DNA of 64,000 bases from Burkholderiaceae bacterium (lineage in GTDB: Bacteria; Pseudomonadota; Gammaproteobacteria; Burkholderiales; Burkholderiaceae), in NCBI GenBank assembly GCA_947472645.1, contig CANJBQ010000001.1, forward strand, positions 62,001 through 126,000. Reading direction: 5' to 3'. Under the pieces are notes generated by a model. It saw nothing but the letters and a program-made list of their open reading frames with translations, was not told the origin of the DNA and did not search any database. The translations under genes were made by a program, and so were the position numbers. Below, piece by piece: positions 36,160-43,465 of this stretch; positions within the stretch are counted from its first letter, which is position 1, and every line of letters begins with the position of its first letter.

Positions 36160-37020
36160 ATGGATCTTGTTGTTTTAGCAAAAGCACTCATCATGGGAAT
36201 CGTGGAGGGTTTGACGGAGTTTTTACCCATCTCTAGCACGGGTCATTTAATCTTAGCTGGCCATCTTTTACAATTTAATGATGAACGAGGCAAAGCCTTT
36301 GAAGTCATTATTCAGTTGGGGGCAATTTTGGCGGTGTGTTGGGAGTTTCGTCAAAAAATTGTTAATGTGATTTCTGGCTTGGGGAGAAGACCCTTATCGA
36401 ATCGCTTTGCAATGAATGTGATCGTTGCATCAATACCCGCCATTACTTTGGCATTGATTTTTGGTAAGTTCATCAAAGCACATTTGTTTGCACCGATCCC
36501 TGTAGCAATGGCTTTTATTATTGGTGGTTTTATTATTCTGTGGGCGGAACATTTAGAGAAAGCCAAACAAAGTAGTCGTAAAGTAGTTCTTCAAAGTATT
36601 GAGCATGTTGAAGACCTCAGCATGAAAGATGCTATCAAGGTTGGCTTTGCGCAATGCGCTGCCTTGATACCAGGCACATCAAGGTCAGGTGCAACGATTA
36701 TTGGTGGAATGCTGTTGGGTTTGCCACGTCAGGTGGCGACGGAGTTTTCTTTCTTTTTAGCCATGCCGGTGATTGTAGGCGCTACTGTTTATGAGCTGTA
36801 TAAATTGCGCCATGATACAGGTTTGCTGGATATGGCAGGATTTGGCCCTGTTCTTGCAGTTGGCTTTATTTCCGCATTTATTTCCGCATTCTTATGCGTT
36901 AAATGGCTGATTGGGTATGTCAGTCATCATAATTTCAAGCCCTTTGCCTGGTACCGTATTGCCTTTGGTTTATTAGTTATTTTGACATCCAGCTTTGGTT
37001 GGATCAATTGGGGTGCTTAA
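36160..37020 (+). CDS. uppP: Undecaprenyl-diphosphatase
   Basis: A 286-residue BacA/UppP membrane enzyme that recycles undecaprenyl diphosphate for peptidoglycan and O-antigen synthesis. [20 protein letters not shown] at the N-terminus and [20 protein letters not shown] in the middle are the two inverted catalytic motifs. The open frame starts further upstream inside the permease gene, but ATG 36160 gives the family N-terminus. About seven to eight membrane segments. Confidence 0.95.
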   Translation: MDLVVLAKALIMGIVEGLTEFLPISSTGHLILAGHLLQFNDERGKAFEVIIQLGAILAVCWEFRQKIVNVISGLGRRPLSNRFAMNVIVASIPAITLALIFGKFIKAHLFAPIPVAMAFIIGGFIILWAEHLEKAKQSSRKVVLQSIEHVEDLSMKDAIKVGFAQCAALIPGTSRSGATIIGGMLLGLPRQVATEFSFFLAMPVIVGATVYELYKLRHDTGLLDMAGFGPVLAVGFISAFISAFLCVKWLIGYVSHHNFKPFAWYRIAFGLLVILTSSFGWINWGA

Positions 37021-37032
37021 GCCGAATCATTT

Positions 37033-37785
37033 ATGTCGATAGATCATACCCAACCCTTAGAAGAACAAAATAGAGTCCCGCGACGCATCAAATCTTTTGT
37101 GATGCGTGCGGGAAGAACCACACTCGGTCAACAACGCGCCATCGATGAACAAGGACCTAAATATTTAATTCCCTTTGATCCAAAGCCTTTGGATTGGGGG
37201 CAGTCTTTTGATCAGAGTGATTTGAAGAAATTAAAGATTTTAGAAATTGGCTTTGGTATGGGAGAAACAACTGCCCATATTGCTAAAGTTCGCCCTCAGG
37301 ATGACTTTTTGGGGATTGAGGTTCATGAACCTGGCGTTGGGGCCTTGCTCAAGAAAATTGGTGAAGAGCAGATTGCTAATATTCGGATTATTCGTCATGA
37401 CGCGGTAGAAGTCATTGAGAAGATGATTCCAGACGGCATATTAGACGGGATACATATTTTTTTTCCAGACCCGTGGCACAAAAAAAAGCATAACAAAAGA
37501 AGGCTTGTACAAGAGGTGTTTATTCATCAGTTGTGTCAAAAAATGAAGCTAGGTGCATATATGCATCTTGCAACAGATTGGGAAGAGTATGCCCATCAGA
37601 TGTTGAGGGTTTTGAGTGCACAGACTCAATTAAAAAACACATCTAGTTCACAAGTAACTTTAGATGATGCTCAAATGATTGCTGGCTATGCACAAAGACC
37701 GAGTTATCGACCAATTACCAAGTTTGAAAATAGAGGATTAAAACTCGGGCATGGGGTTTGGGATCTGGTATTTTTGAAAGTTTAG
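37033..37785 (+). CDS. trmB: tRNA (guanine-N7-)-methyltransferase
   Basis: A 250-residue SAM enzyme that makes m7G46 in the tRNA variable loop. LEIGFGMGETTAHIAK is motif I, LGIEVHEPGVGALL motif II, and FFPDPWHKKKHNKRRLVQ is the TrmB hallmark. RRIKSFVMRAGRTT at the N-terminus is also typical. It follows uppP by 12 bases. The following 65 bases to the convergent fic gene show no clear hairpin. Confidence 0.95.
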   Translation: MSIDHTQPLEEQNRVPRRIKSFVMRAGRTTLGQQRAIDEQGPKYLIPFDPKPLDWGQSFDQSDLKKLKILEIGFGMGETTAHIAKVRPQDDFLGIEVHEPGVGALLKKIGEEQIANIRIIRHDAVEVIEKMIPDGILDGIHIFFPDPWHKKKHNKRRLVQEVFIHQLCQKMKLGAYMHLATDWEEYAHQMLRVLSAQTQLKNTSSSQVTLDDAQMIAGYAQRPSYRPITKFENRGLKLGHGVWDLVFLKV

Positions 37786-37850
37786 CGTCTAAAATTCGTT
37801 GAGTTTTAACCCTTAGATGAAGTTAATTGAACACAATATTTTTTGGCCCA

Positions 37851-38498
37851 CTAAACTACTTTGATATTTGAGCCATCTACATTCATTAATTTATATCGAA
37901 TGGGAGATTCTTCTAAAGCATTCGTTTTTATTAAATTTAAAATGAGTTTTGGTAAATCTGAGTAATCAAACTGTGACGACCATTGAGCCATCAATGCTAT
38001 CGCTTTTACATAACCCGCTGGATCATTGTTATAGGTTAATTGTTTCGCACAATCAACATACTGAAGATGAAATAGCGTGGGAATTATGACGCGGCATAGC
38101 CCTATGCGTGATAGCTCTGCATTCATCAATAATCTTGATATGCGGCCATTGCCGTCATCAAATGGATGAATATCAGACACTAGAAATCCATAAAATATTG
38201 CCCGAGCTAGCCCTTCTGGTATTGATAAGGCTAATTCTGAACAAGCTTCAAAAGTTCCCCGCACCATTCCAGGATCTACAAATTTTGTAGTACCTGCATA
38301 GTTCACCTCGCTTTTTAATTGACCTGGATTAACCTCAGGTCTTTGGCGCATTAATTGTTCGTGCCATTGTTGTAGCGTATTTAAAAACGCATCCCCTGGC
38401 GGAGGCGGGGCATTACGTGTCGGTGAATCAAGAGCCAAATGAAACACGCCCAATACATCATGAGAATCTTTTGGTCTAGAGTGAACAATCTTATCCAT
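37851..38498 (-). CDS. Fic-domain protein (AMPylase-like)
   Basis: A 215-residue Fic protein with the intact catalytic motif HPFDDGNGR (111-119), which transfers AMP or a related group from a nucleotide to a target protein. Longer relatives, from memory, begin with an extra N-terminal domain before a stretch like the present N-terminal MDKIVHSRPKDSHDVL, so this copy may be truncated; the frame upstream of the ATG stays open for only about 20 codons. I see no inhibitory SxxxEG helix. No antitoxin gene is adjacent. The upstream region carries repeated motifs. Confidence 0.85.
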   Translation of the reverse strand: MDKIVHSRPKDSHDVLGVFHLALDSPTRNAPPPPGDAFLNTLQQWHEQLMRQRPEVNPGQLKSEVNYAGTTKFVDPGMVRGTFEACSELALSIPEGLARAIFYGFLVSDIHPFDDGNGRISRLLMNAELSRIGLCRVIIPTLFHLQYVDCAKQLTYNNDPAGYVKAIALMAQWSSQFDYSDLPKLILNLIKTNALEESPIRYKLMNVDGSNIKVV

Positions 38499-38550
38499 AA
38501 GCGCTATTTCCTGACGCTGAGCTATGATTACCGCATATAGCTGATTAAAT

Positions 38551-38599
38551 GTCGTTTTTTAGCTATTAAAACCGTATTTTTGTCGTTTAATAGCTATTA
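38551..38599. promoter_or_regulatory. Two 18-base direct repeats upstream of fic
   Basis: GTCGTTTTTTAGCTATTA (38551-38568) and GTCGTTTAATAGCTATTA (38582-38599) match at 16 of 18 positions and start 31 bases apart, about three DNA turns. The second contains a perfect 12-base palindrome TAATAGCTATTA (38588-38599). A weaker third copy (TATAGCTGATTAAA) lies at 38536-38549. The arrangement suggests binding of a regulator on one face of the DNA at the fic promoter. The binding protein is unknown. Confidence 0.5.
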
Positions 38600-38682
38600 T
38601 TTTGCCTAGCTCTTTGAGTGTTAATAACCTTCAGAGGCGCTTAGGTAATTTACTCAATGAAAATGTTGTGTACATATTCTGT

Positions 38683-38696
38683 TGTTGCGAGCAACA
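38683..38696. promoter_or_regulatory. Short palindrome in fic-vapB intergenic region
   Basis: TGTTGC (38683-38688) and GCAACA (38691-38696) are perfect arms around two bases. It lies about 50 bases upstream of the vapBC -10 candidate. Operator function is a guess from symmetry. Confidence 0.25.
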
Positions 38697-38729
38697 TATT
38701 TTAAGATTTGTTAAACAAGTACATACTTT

Positions 38730-38753
38730 TTGATGCTTTATTTGATGTATAAT
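38730..38753 (+). promoter_or_regulatory. vapBC promoter region with TTGATG repeats
   Basis: A perfect TATAAT lies at 38748-38753, 31 bases before the vapB start. TTGATG occurs at 38730, 38742 and again at 38764, around the -10 element, which fits sites for an autoregulating VapB protein. No good -35 is present at standard spacing. Confidence 0.42.
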
Positions 38754-38784
38754 GATGATTTAATTGATGTGGTTAGGAATTCAA

Positions 38785-38982
38785 ATGCGAACAACTGTAA
38801 CGATTGAAGATTCTTTATATGAAAAAGCTTTGGATCTTGCAGATCCAGCTATGGATAAGGCCGACTTGTTTAGAGAGGCCATTAAGACTTATATACGTGT
38901 GCGGGCTTCAAAGCGTTTAATTGCATTAGGGGCTACCATGCCTGAAATGAGTGATATTCCGCGCCGAGATGGTTCTATTTGA
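38785..38982 (+). CDS. vapB: VapB-type antitoxin
   Basis: A 65-residue ribbon-helix-helix protein: MRTTVTIEDSLYEKALDLAD is the DNA-binding strand and first helix, and the C-terminal MSDIPRRDGS should wrap the toxin. ATG 38785 has a good AGGA site (38775-38778) and starts the family N-terminus; earlier TTG/ATG codons at 38764 and 38767 would add seven unlike residues. Its TGA overlaps the vapC ATG (ATGA-like TGATG), so the two are translated together. It should neutralise VapC and repress the operon. Confidence 0.85.
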   Translation: MRTTVTIEDSLYEKALDLADPAMDKADLFREAIKTYIRVRASKRLIALGATMPEMSDIPRRDGSI

Positions 38983-39362
38983 TGGATTGTGTATTAATAG
39001 ATACTTCTGTGTGGGTAAATCATTTCCGTGTTCATAATCCGGCATTAATTAACTTGCTTGAAACAGATGCGGCCCTAATTCACCCAATGGTAATGGCAGA
39101 AATTGCGTGTGGAACTCCCCCATTACGATTAACTACATTATCTGATTTGAACGAATTACAAAAGCCACAATTAGCAACATTGATAGAGGTTATGGAATTT
39201 GTAGAACGAGAGCGTCTCTATGGTCTTGGTTGTGGCATCGTAGATATGATCTTATTAGTATCAACCATCATCACTCCAAATTCAAAACTATGGACTCTCG
39301 ACAAAAGGCTTTTATCGATGTCAGAAAAATTTGGTGTTTTATTTTCTCCAAATTTACATTGA
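38982..39362 (+). CDS. vapC: VapC-type PIN-domain ribonuclease toxin
   Basis: A 126-residue PIN domain with the acidic active-site residues in place: Asp7 in VLIDTSVWV, Glu40 in VMAEIACG, Asp88 in GCGIVDMILL and Asp107 in LWTLDKRL. It should cleave tRNA or rRNA when free of VapB. It directly follows and overlaps vapB. It appears complete, so this is the one intact RNase-type toxin-antitoxin pair in the cluster. Confidence 0.9.
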   Translation: MDCVLIDTSVWVNHFRVHNPALINLLETDAALIHPMVMAEIACGTPPLRLTTLSDLNELQKPQLATLIEVMEFVERERLYGLGCGIVDMILLVSTIITPNSKLWTLDKRLLSMSEKFGVLFSPNLH

Positions 39363-39464
39363 GCTTGTAGACAGCGGCAGAATGGGAATGCCTAAATAAT
39401 GTAATGATATTCACTAGTGTATTGTGTTCACAAAATTATTTTTAAAGAGGCATACTCTGTTACT

Positions 39465-39622
39465 GGAGGACGAAGTTGGTAGTTGAATTTACAAATAGAG
39501 CATTAATCCTTGATGTTGCTTTACTTGTTGGTAAGAGAGATATGATTAAACAGATTTTTAGGTCGGAGAACCTTTATGAAGCCTTCCCAGGCCCTTCAAG
39601 CACATCGAGCAGCCATCCGTAA
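39465..39622 (+). other. Possible small ORF overlapping the nucleotidyltransferase gene
   Basis: TGGAGGA at 39464-39470 is a strong ribosome binding site six bases before TTG 39476, which opens a 48-codon frame (begins VVEFTNRALILDVALL) ending at TAA 39620-39622, inside the next gene in another frame. It may be a gene relic, a leader peptide or chance. No homology is recognised. Confidence 0.25.
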
Positions 39623-39866
39623 CGTTGTTGAGAGTCATCGAGCGAGTAATGCGCGTTTCTTTGGTTCAGTTCTTCATGGGGATGACCATGAGGGTAGTGA
39701 TTTGGATATATTAATTGATCCGACATCAAATACGACCCTTTTTGACTTGGCGGCGATTCAAGTCGAACTAGAGAAGCTTTTAGGCGTTTCAGTGGATGTG
39801 CTCACCCCAAAATCTTTACCGGATAAATTTCGTGGCCTAGTTCTCGCCGAGGCATTACCTGTATGA
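39576..39866 (+). CDS. MNT-domain nucleotidyltransferase (MntA-type antitoxin)
   Basis: A 96-residue minimal nucleotidyltransferase. GSVLHGDDHEGSDLDILID (30-48) is the GSxxxGxxxxxSDxD active-site motif with Asp42 and Asp44. In the HepT/MntA system it inactivates the HEPN RNase HepT by adding AMP. Here the hepT gene that should follow is cut to its first dozen residues, so this is an antitoxin without a toxin. Its stop overlaps the hepT stub start. Confidence 0.85.
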   Translation: MKPSQALQAHRAAIRNVVESHRASNARFFGSVLHGDDHEGSDLDILIDPTSNTTLFDLAAIQVELEKLLGVSVDVLTPKSLPDKFRGLVLAEALPV

Positions 39867-39949
39867 ACAAAGCTTTGCGAGTTCCGGATTATCTTGCCCA
39901 GAAATCCGATTTAAATTACTCTCCAAGCCTTCTTGATTTTTTGGATTAA
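39863..39949 (+). pseudogene. hepT 5' stub (HEPN toxin truncated after about 13 residues)
   Basis: ATG 39863 overlaps the end of the nucleotidyltransferase gene and reads MNKALRVPDYLAQ, the conserved HepT/DUF86 N-terminus. After that the frame reads through sequence that is the 3' end of hipA on the other strand and stops at 39947. Full HepT has about 110 residues with an RxxxxH active site, all missing. A deletion or insertion placed hipA across it. Confidence 0.65.
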
Positions 39950-41089
39950 ATCAGAGTTCATTCTGCTAGCATGAAGATGTAGAACTGTCCTCTTGGCATC
40001 TTCTATTTTCTCTAAAATTTGTTGAGCATTGCTCACCATACAAAAACTTTCACCAAATTTAATTAAATCTGTATCTGTCGGGTAGCTCTTACTCTTATTA
40101 AGATTCAGAGCTAAGGTGTTATCTACTTTGGTATATCCTGTTTTTGGGTTGGTAGTCGTATAGATTGAAGTAGTGACAACATCATAGAGCGGTGAAAGTT
40201 CAATATTGCCACCCGGCACGTCGTACATCAATGAAAAGTTTTTTAAATGAGCGTCACCGTTTTGCAATAAGACAGAGAGTGCAAAATATTCAAAAAATCT
40301 TTTTTTACTTTCTACGGCATTATCTTTGCAAAACAGCTCTATGATTTTGGCAATATTTTCATAGCTTCCTTGGTATTTCTCATTGGGGCCTTTACCCATT
40401 AAAACCATGCAATCTTCAAGACCTAATTTCTCACCACTCTCTTTACGATCAAAGCGACTCATGATAAATAGCCCCCCATCATCTGAAAGCCAAAATTCGG
40501 GGACTCTTATTCCAGAGATACGAGCAACTTCCATGCATAAAAATTCATTTTGTGCCAAATATGGGTAGTCCTCTCCAGAAGATTTGACGATATATTCAGT
40601 TGTTGGAATTGTTCGTTTATCGGTCACTGGCACAATGACCTTAGGCTGAAAGCCAGAAATGCCGGAACTAAAGTAAGTGTCTACTAAAAACTCAAAAAGT
40701 TCTTCAGATGTTGTTGATTTGATTATTTCGTCAACACTTACTTGTGATTTTGGGGAGCTAGATGGTTCTTCATTTGCGTCAGAATAGGTTAATCGACCAA
40801 TCTGATTATTGCCTGTTAATTTCAAGAGCATCATATCGTCTAAATAAAGTGATTTAGAAAACCGATTTTGAATGTACTCGAGAAGATAGCCTTCAGGTCT
40901 ATTCATCTGAAATACGGAAAACAAGTTACCGCTTGAATAACTTTCTGCTCTCGTTGGTAAAGCAAGGGAAACTTCTTGATCACGTATTTTTGAGATGTAA
41001 TTGAAAGCGTACCTAGCTTCTTTATGTAAGGAGCCGGAAAGTCCTTGTGGTGTATGAACTTGAAGTTCTTTGATTCGATTATTGGTCAT
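39911..41089 (-). CDS. hipA: HipA-family serine/threonine kinase toxin
   Basis: A 392-residue HipA-type kinase. The N-terminal subdomain (about 1-100) is followed by SGISGFQPKV (142-151, matching the ATP-site SGVQPK loop), the catalytic NGDAHLKN (277-284) and the SPLYD motif (299-303) that binds metal. E. coli HipA phosphorylates glutamyl-tRNA synthetase and stops translation. ATG 41089 starts inside the last codons of hipB, an 11-base overlap. The 3' end covers the hepT stub of the other strand. All catalytic motifs look intact. Confidence 0.9.
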   Translation of the reverse strand: MTNNRIKELQVHTPQGLSGSLHKEARYAFNYISKIRDQEVSLALPTRAESYSSGNLFSVFQMNRPEGYLLEYIQNRFSKSLYLDDMMLLKLTGNNQIGRLTYSDANEEPSSSPKSQVSVDEIIKSTTSEELFEFLVDTYFSSGISGFQPKVIVPVTDKRTIPTTEYIVKSSGEDYPYLAQNEFLCMEVARISGIRVPEFWLSDDGGLFIMSRFDRKESGEKLGLEDCMVLMGKGPNEKYQGSYENIAKIIELFCKDNAVESKKRFFEYFALSVLLQNGDAHLKNFSLMYDVPGGNIELSPLYDVVTTSIYTTTNPKTGYTKVDNTLALNLNKSKSYPTDTDLIKFGESFCMVSNAQQILEKIEDAKRTVLHLHASRMNSDLIQKIKKAWRVI

Positions 41090-41342
41090 TAAACAACTCC
41101 TGGAGCTGGTCATAATCGATTCTACGATCGACAATCTTGATACCCTTTCCTAATGCTGAAATGGCTTGTATGAAGGTAGAGACCTGAACGTTTGCACCCG
41201 CTTCCATTTGAATAATAGTTTCGCGTCGAAGTCCGGATTTTTCAGCCACTTGGGCTTGTGTCAGGCCCAAAGCTTTACGTTCGGATTTAAAGCTTTGGCC
41301 CAAATCAGCGAGATTGAGTATAAAGTTATTCATAAGTAACAT
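41079..41342 (-). CDS. hipB: HipB-type HTH antitoxin
   Basis: An 87-residue XRE-type protein; the helix-turn-helix spans about residues 14-68 (SERKALGLTQAQVAEKSGLRR, in two parts, is the HTH core). It should bind HipA and repress the hipBA operon. ATG 41342 and ATG 41333 are both possible starts; an AAGG at 41346-41349 is better spaced for 41333. An inverted repeat upstream is its likely operator. Confidence 0.85.
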   Translation of the reverse strand: MLLMNNFILNLADLGQSFKSERKALGLTQAQVAEKSGLRRETIIQMEAGANVQVSTFIQAISALGKGIKIVDRRIDYDQLQELFNDQ

Positions 41343-41358
41343 TATACCTTATAAAATG

Positions 41359-41388
41359 AGTAAAAGTTGGTTTTAATTAACTTTTAGT
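41359..41388. promoter_or_regulatory. Inverted repeat upstream of hipB (operator candidate)
   Basis: AGTAAAAGTT (41359-41368) faces AACTTTTAGT (41379-41388), 9 of 10 pairs, with ten bases between; centre to centre the arms lie two DNA turns apart. It sits just upstream of hipB, where HipB proteins bind paired sites. Confidence 0.5.
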
Positions 41389-41522
41389 GAGGAGTGATGT
41401 ATCTATTTTGCAAACGGTATAAGTGCAAATACGTTTTAAAAGACCAGTTGGTTCAAGAGGCGCTAATTTAACAAAGCGATTTGGAATAAATAAAAAGTTA
41501 TTTATAGCAAACATTTCAATAT

Positions 41523-41562
41523 AAAAAAGCCGTAAGAGTTATCTTTTAGTAACTTTTACGGC
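41523..41562 (-). terminator. Rho-independent terminator of gabD
   Basis: Read on the minus strand, GCCGTAAAAGTTA (41562-41550) and TAACTCTTACGGC (41541-41529) form a 13-pair stem with one G-U-type mismatch and an eight-base loop, followed by six T (41528-41523). It lies 45 bases after the gabD stop. One arm shares TAACTTTTA with the hipB operator candidate. Confidence 0.75.
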
Positions 41563-41606
41563 AATACAAACTTCAATTTTTAAAGCAATAGAGGTACAAC
41601 TTTGGG

Positions 41607-43103
41607 TTAAAGACCTATACAGAGATATTTCATTTCCATATATTCGTCCATACCCCACACGCTTCCTTCACGCCCAAGTCCGGATTGCTTAACGCCACCG
41701 AAAGGAGCTACCTCGTTGGAGAATAGGCCTGTATTAATACCAACCATTCCGTATTCCAACTGTTCAGCAACACGCCAAATACGTCCAATATCTCTACTGT
41801 AAAAATATGAGGCTAAACCAAATTCTGTATTGTTAGCTGCCGCGATCACATCAGCCTCATCTTTAAATGGAACGACAGCGGAAACAGGACCAAATGTTTC
41901 TTCAGTCATGATTTGCATCTCGCTCGTTACATTGGACAACACCGTTGGCTCAAAAAAGAGGCCGCCTAAAGCATGCTTTTTACCACCAGTTTTTACTTTG
42001 GCACCTTTTGCAACAGCGTCTGCAATATGACGTTCAACTTTTAAAATGGCTTGCTCATCAATCAGTGGCCCTTGGTTAATGCCAGCATCTAATCCGTTAC
42101 CAACAGGCAACTCTGCAGAAGCCTTTGCTAACTTTTCAACAAAGGCGTCATGTAAACTCTCATGCACATAAAAACGGTTGGTACAAACGCAGGTTTGACC
42201 AGCGTTACGATATTTTGAGGCAACTGCACCAGCAACTGCCGCGTCTAAATCAGCATCTTCAAAAACGATAAAGGGAGCGTGGCCTCCGAGTTCTAAGGCG
42301 ACTTTTTTCACGGTAGGAGCGCATTGCTCCATCAAAATACGTCCCACAGGTGTTGAGCCTGTGAAAGATAAATGAGATACAGACTTTGACGCACATAAGG
42401 TTTTACCGATAGTGATCGAACGGTCGGCATCAGCCGTAATAATATTAATCACACCATCTGGCATTCCTGCCTCTTTAGCAAGAACCGCTAAAGCGAGTGC
42501 AGACAAAGGGGTTTGTTCAGCGGGCTTAATCACAATCGTGCAACCAGCAGCAATTGCTGGTGCCACTTTACGAGTAATCATTGCGGTTGGGAAATTCCAA
42601 GGAGTAATGGCCACGCATACACCAATTGGTTGCTTCAGGACCACTAGTCTCTTATCTGACCAAGTTGTTGCTGGGACTGTTCCAGAAACACGTTTTGCTT
42701 CTTCAGCAAACCATTCGATAAACGAATTTCCGTAAATGATTTCGCCTTTAGCCTCGGCTAATGGCTTACCTTGTTCAATCGTCATGAGCATCGCGAGATC
42801 ATCCGCATTAGCGGCAATCAAGTTAAACCATTTGCGCATAATGGCAGAACGCTCTTTAGTGAGTTTATTTTTCCAAGAACTAAAGGCAACTTTAGCCGCA
42901 TCAATGGCCGCTAAGGCATCCGTAGTATCCATGTTAGAGACCTTGGCAATAATTTCGCCAGTCGCTGGGTTATTTACAGAGAAAGTTTCACCTTTTGCAG
43001 AAGTGCGCCAAGTACCATTAATAAAACTTTGCTCTTGGAAAAGAGCGGGGTTCTTTAATAGTGATGGAATGGATGGGGAAGCGATGCGTTCTGGTGCGTT
43101 CAT
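41607..43103 (-). CDS. gabD: NAD(P)-dependent succinate-semialdehyde dehydrogenase
   Basis: A 498-residue aldehyde dehydrogenase of the GabD branch, oxidising succinate semialdehyde to succinate. VCVAITPWNFPTAMITRK, LSFTGSTPVGRILMEQ, KVALELGGHAPFIVFEDAD (general base Glu) and YRNAGQTCVCTNRFYVH (catalytic Cys in GQTCVC) are typical. APFGGVKQSGLGREGS near the C-terminus also fits GabD. GGAG ten bases before the ATG is the ribosome binding site. It is a single-gene unit with its own terminator. A related semialdehyde may be the true substrate. Confidence 0.88.
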   Translation of the reverse strand: MNAPERIASPSIPSLLKNPALFQEQSFINGTWRTSAKGETFSVNNPATGEIIAKVSNMDTTDALAAIDAAKVAFSSWKNKLTKERSAIMRKWFNLIAANADDLAMLMTIEQGKPLAEAKGEIIYGNSFIEWFAEEAKRVSGTVPATTWSDKRLVVLKQPIGVCVAITPWNFPTAMITRKVAPAIAAGCTIVIKPAEQTPLSALALAVLAKEAGMPDGVINIITADADRSITIGKTLCASKSVSHLSFTGSTPVGRILMEQCAPTVKKVALELGGHAPFIVFEDADLDAAVAGAVASKYRNAGQTCVCTNRFYVHESLHDAFVEKLAKASAELPVGNGLDAGINQGPLIDEQAILKVERHIADAVAKGAKVKTGGKKHALGGLFFEPTVLSNVTSEMQIMTEETFGPVSAVVPFKDEADVIAAANNTEFGLASYFYSRDIGRIWRVAEQLEYGMVGINTGLFSNEVAPFGGVKQSGLGREGSVWGMDEYMEMKYLCIGL

Positions 43104-43465
43104 AACCTAATCTCCGGTAAAAATAGTCTTTATTGAGGACTTTAATTCATTTAATAGAACACATAATTTAACATGCCAAAGTCTGATTTGTCATGAGCGT
43201 AACGGTGTATTGCGTGGATTGCATAAAACTCCATAGAACTTTCCGATAAAAACGGTTTCATAGTATAAAAAATAGACCCTATTTTAGTAAAAATAGGTAT
43301 TTTTTCAGATAATAAAATTAGTGCTTACTAACATAATTAATGGTTGAATTTAATAGGATTTAACCTTGGGATGTGTTGACTTAGTAGAAATACCAAGAAA
43401 ATCATAACTTAAAAATCTAATTAAGTATTTTAATATACTTGACTAGGTATAAAGACTTCCCTAAG
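43104..43465. other. Intergenic region with two overlapping AT-rich palindromes
   Basis: No gene is seen here. At 43269-43285 AAAATAG and CTATTTT face each other across three bases, and at 43289-43305 AAAAATA faces TATTTTT across two, so AAAATAG occurs on each side of a shared unit. Both lie between the divergent gabD and transglycosylase genes and may be operators. A weak promoter (TTGACT 43376-43381, AATCAT about 43400-43405) points to the transglycosylase gene. Confidence 0.35.
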
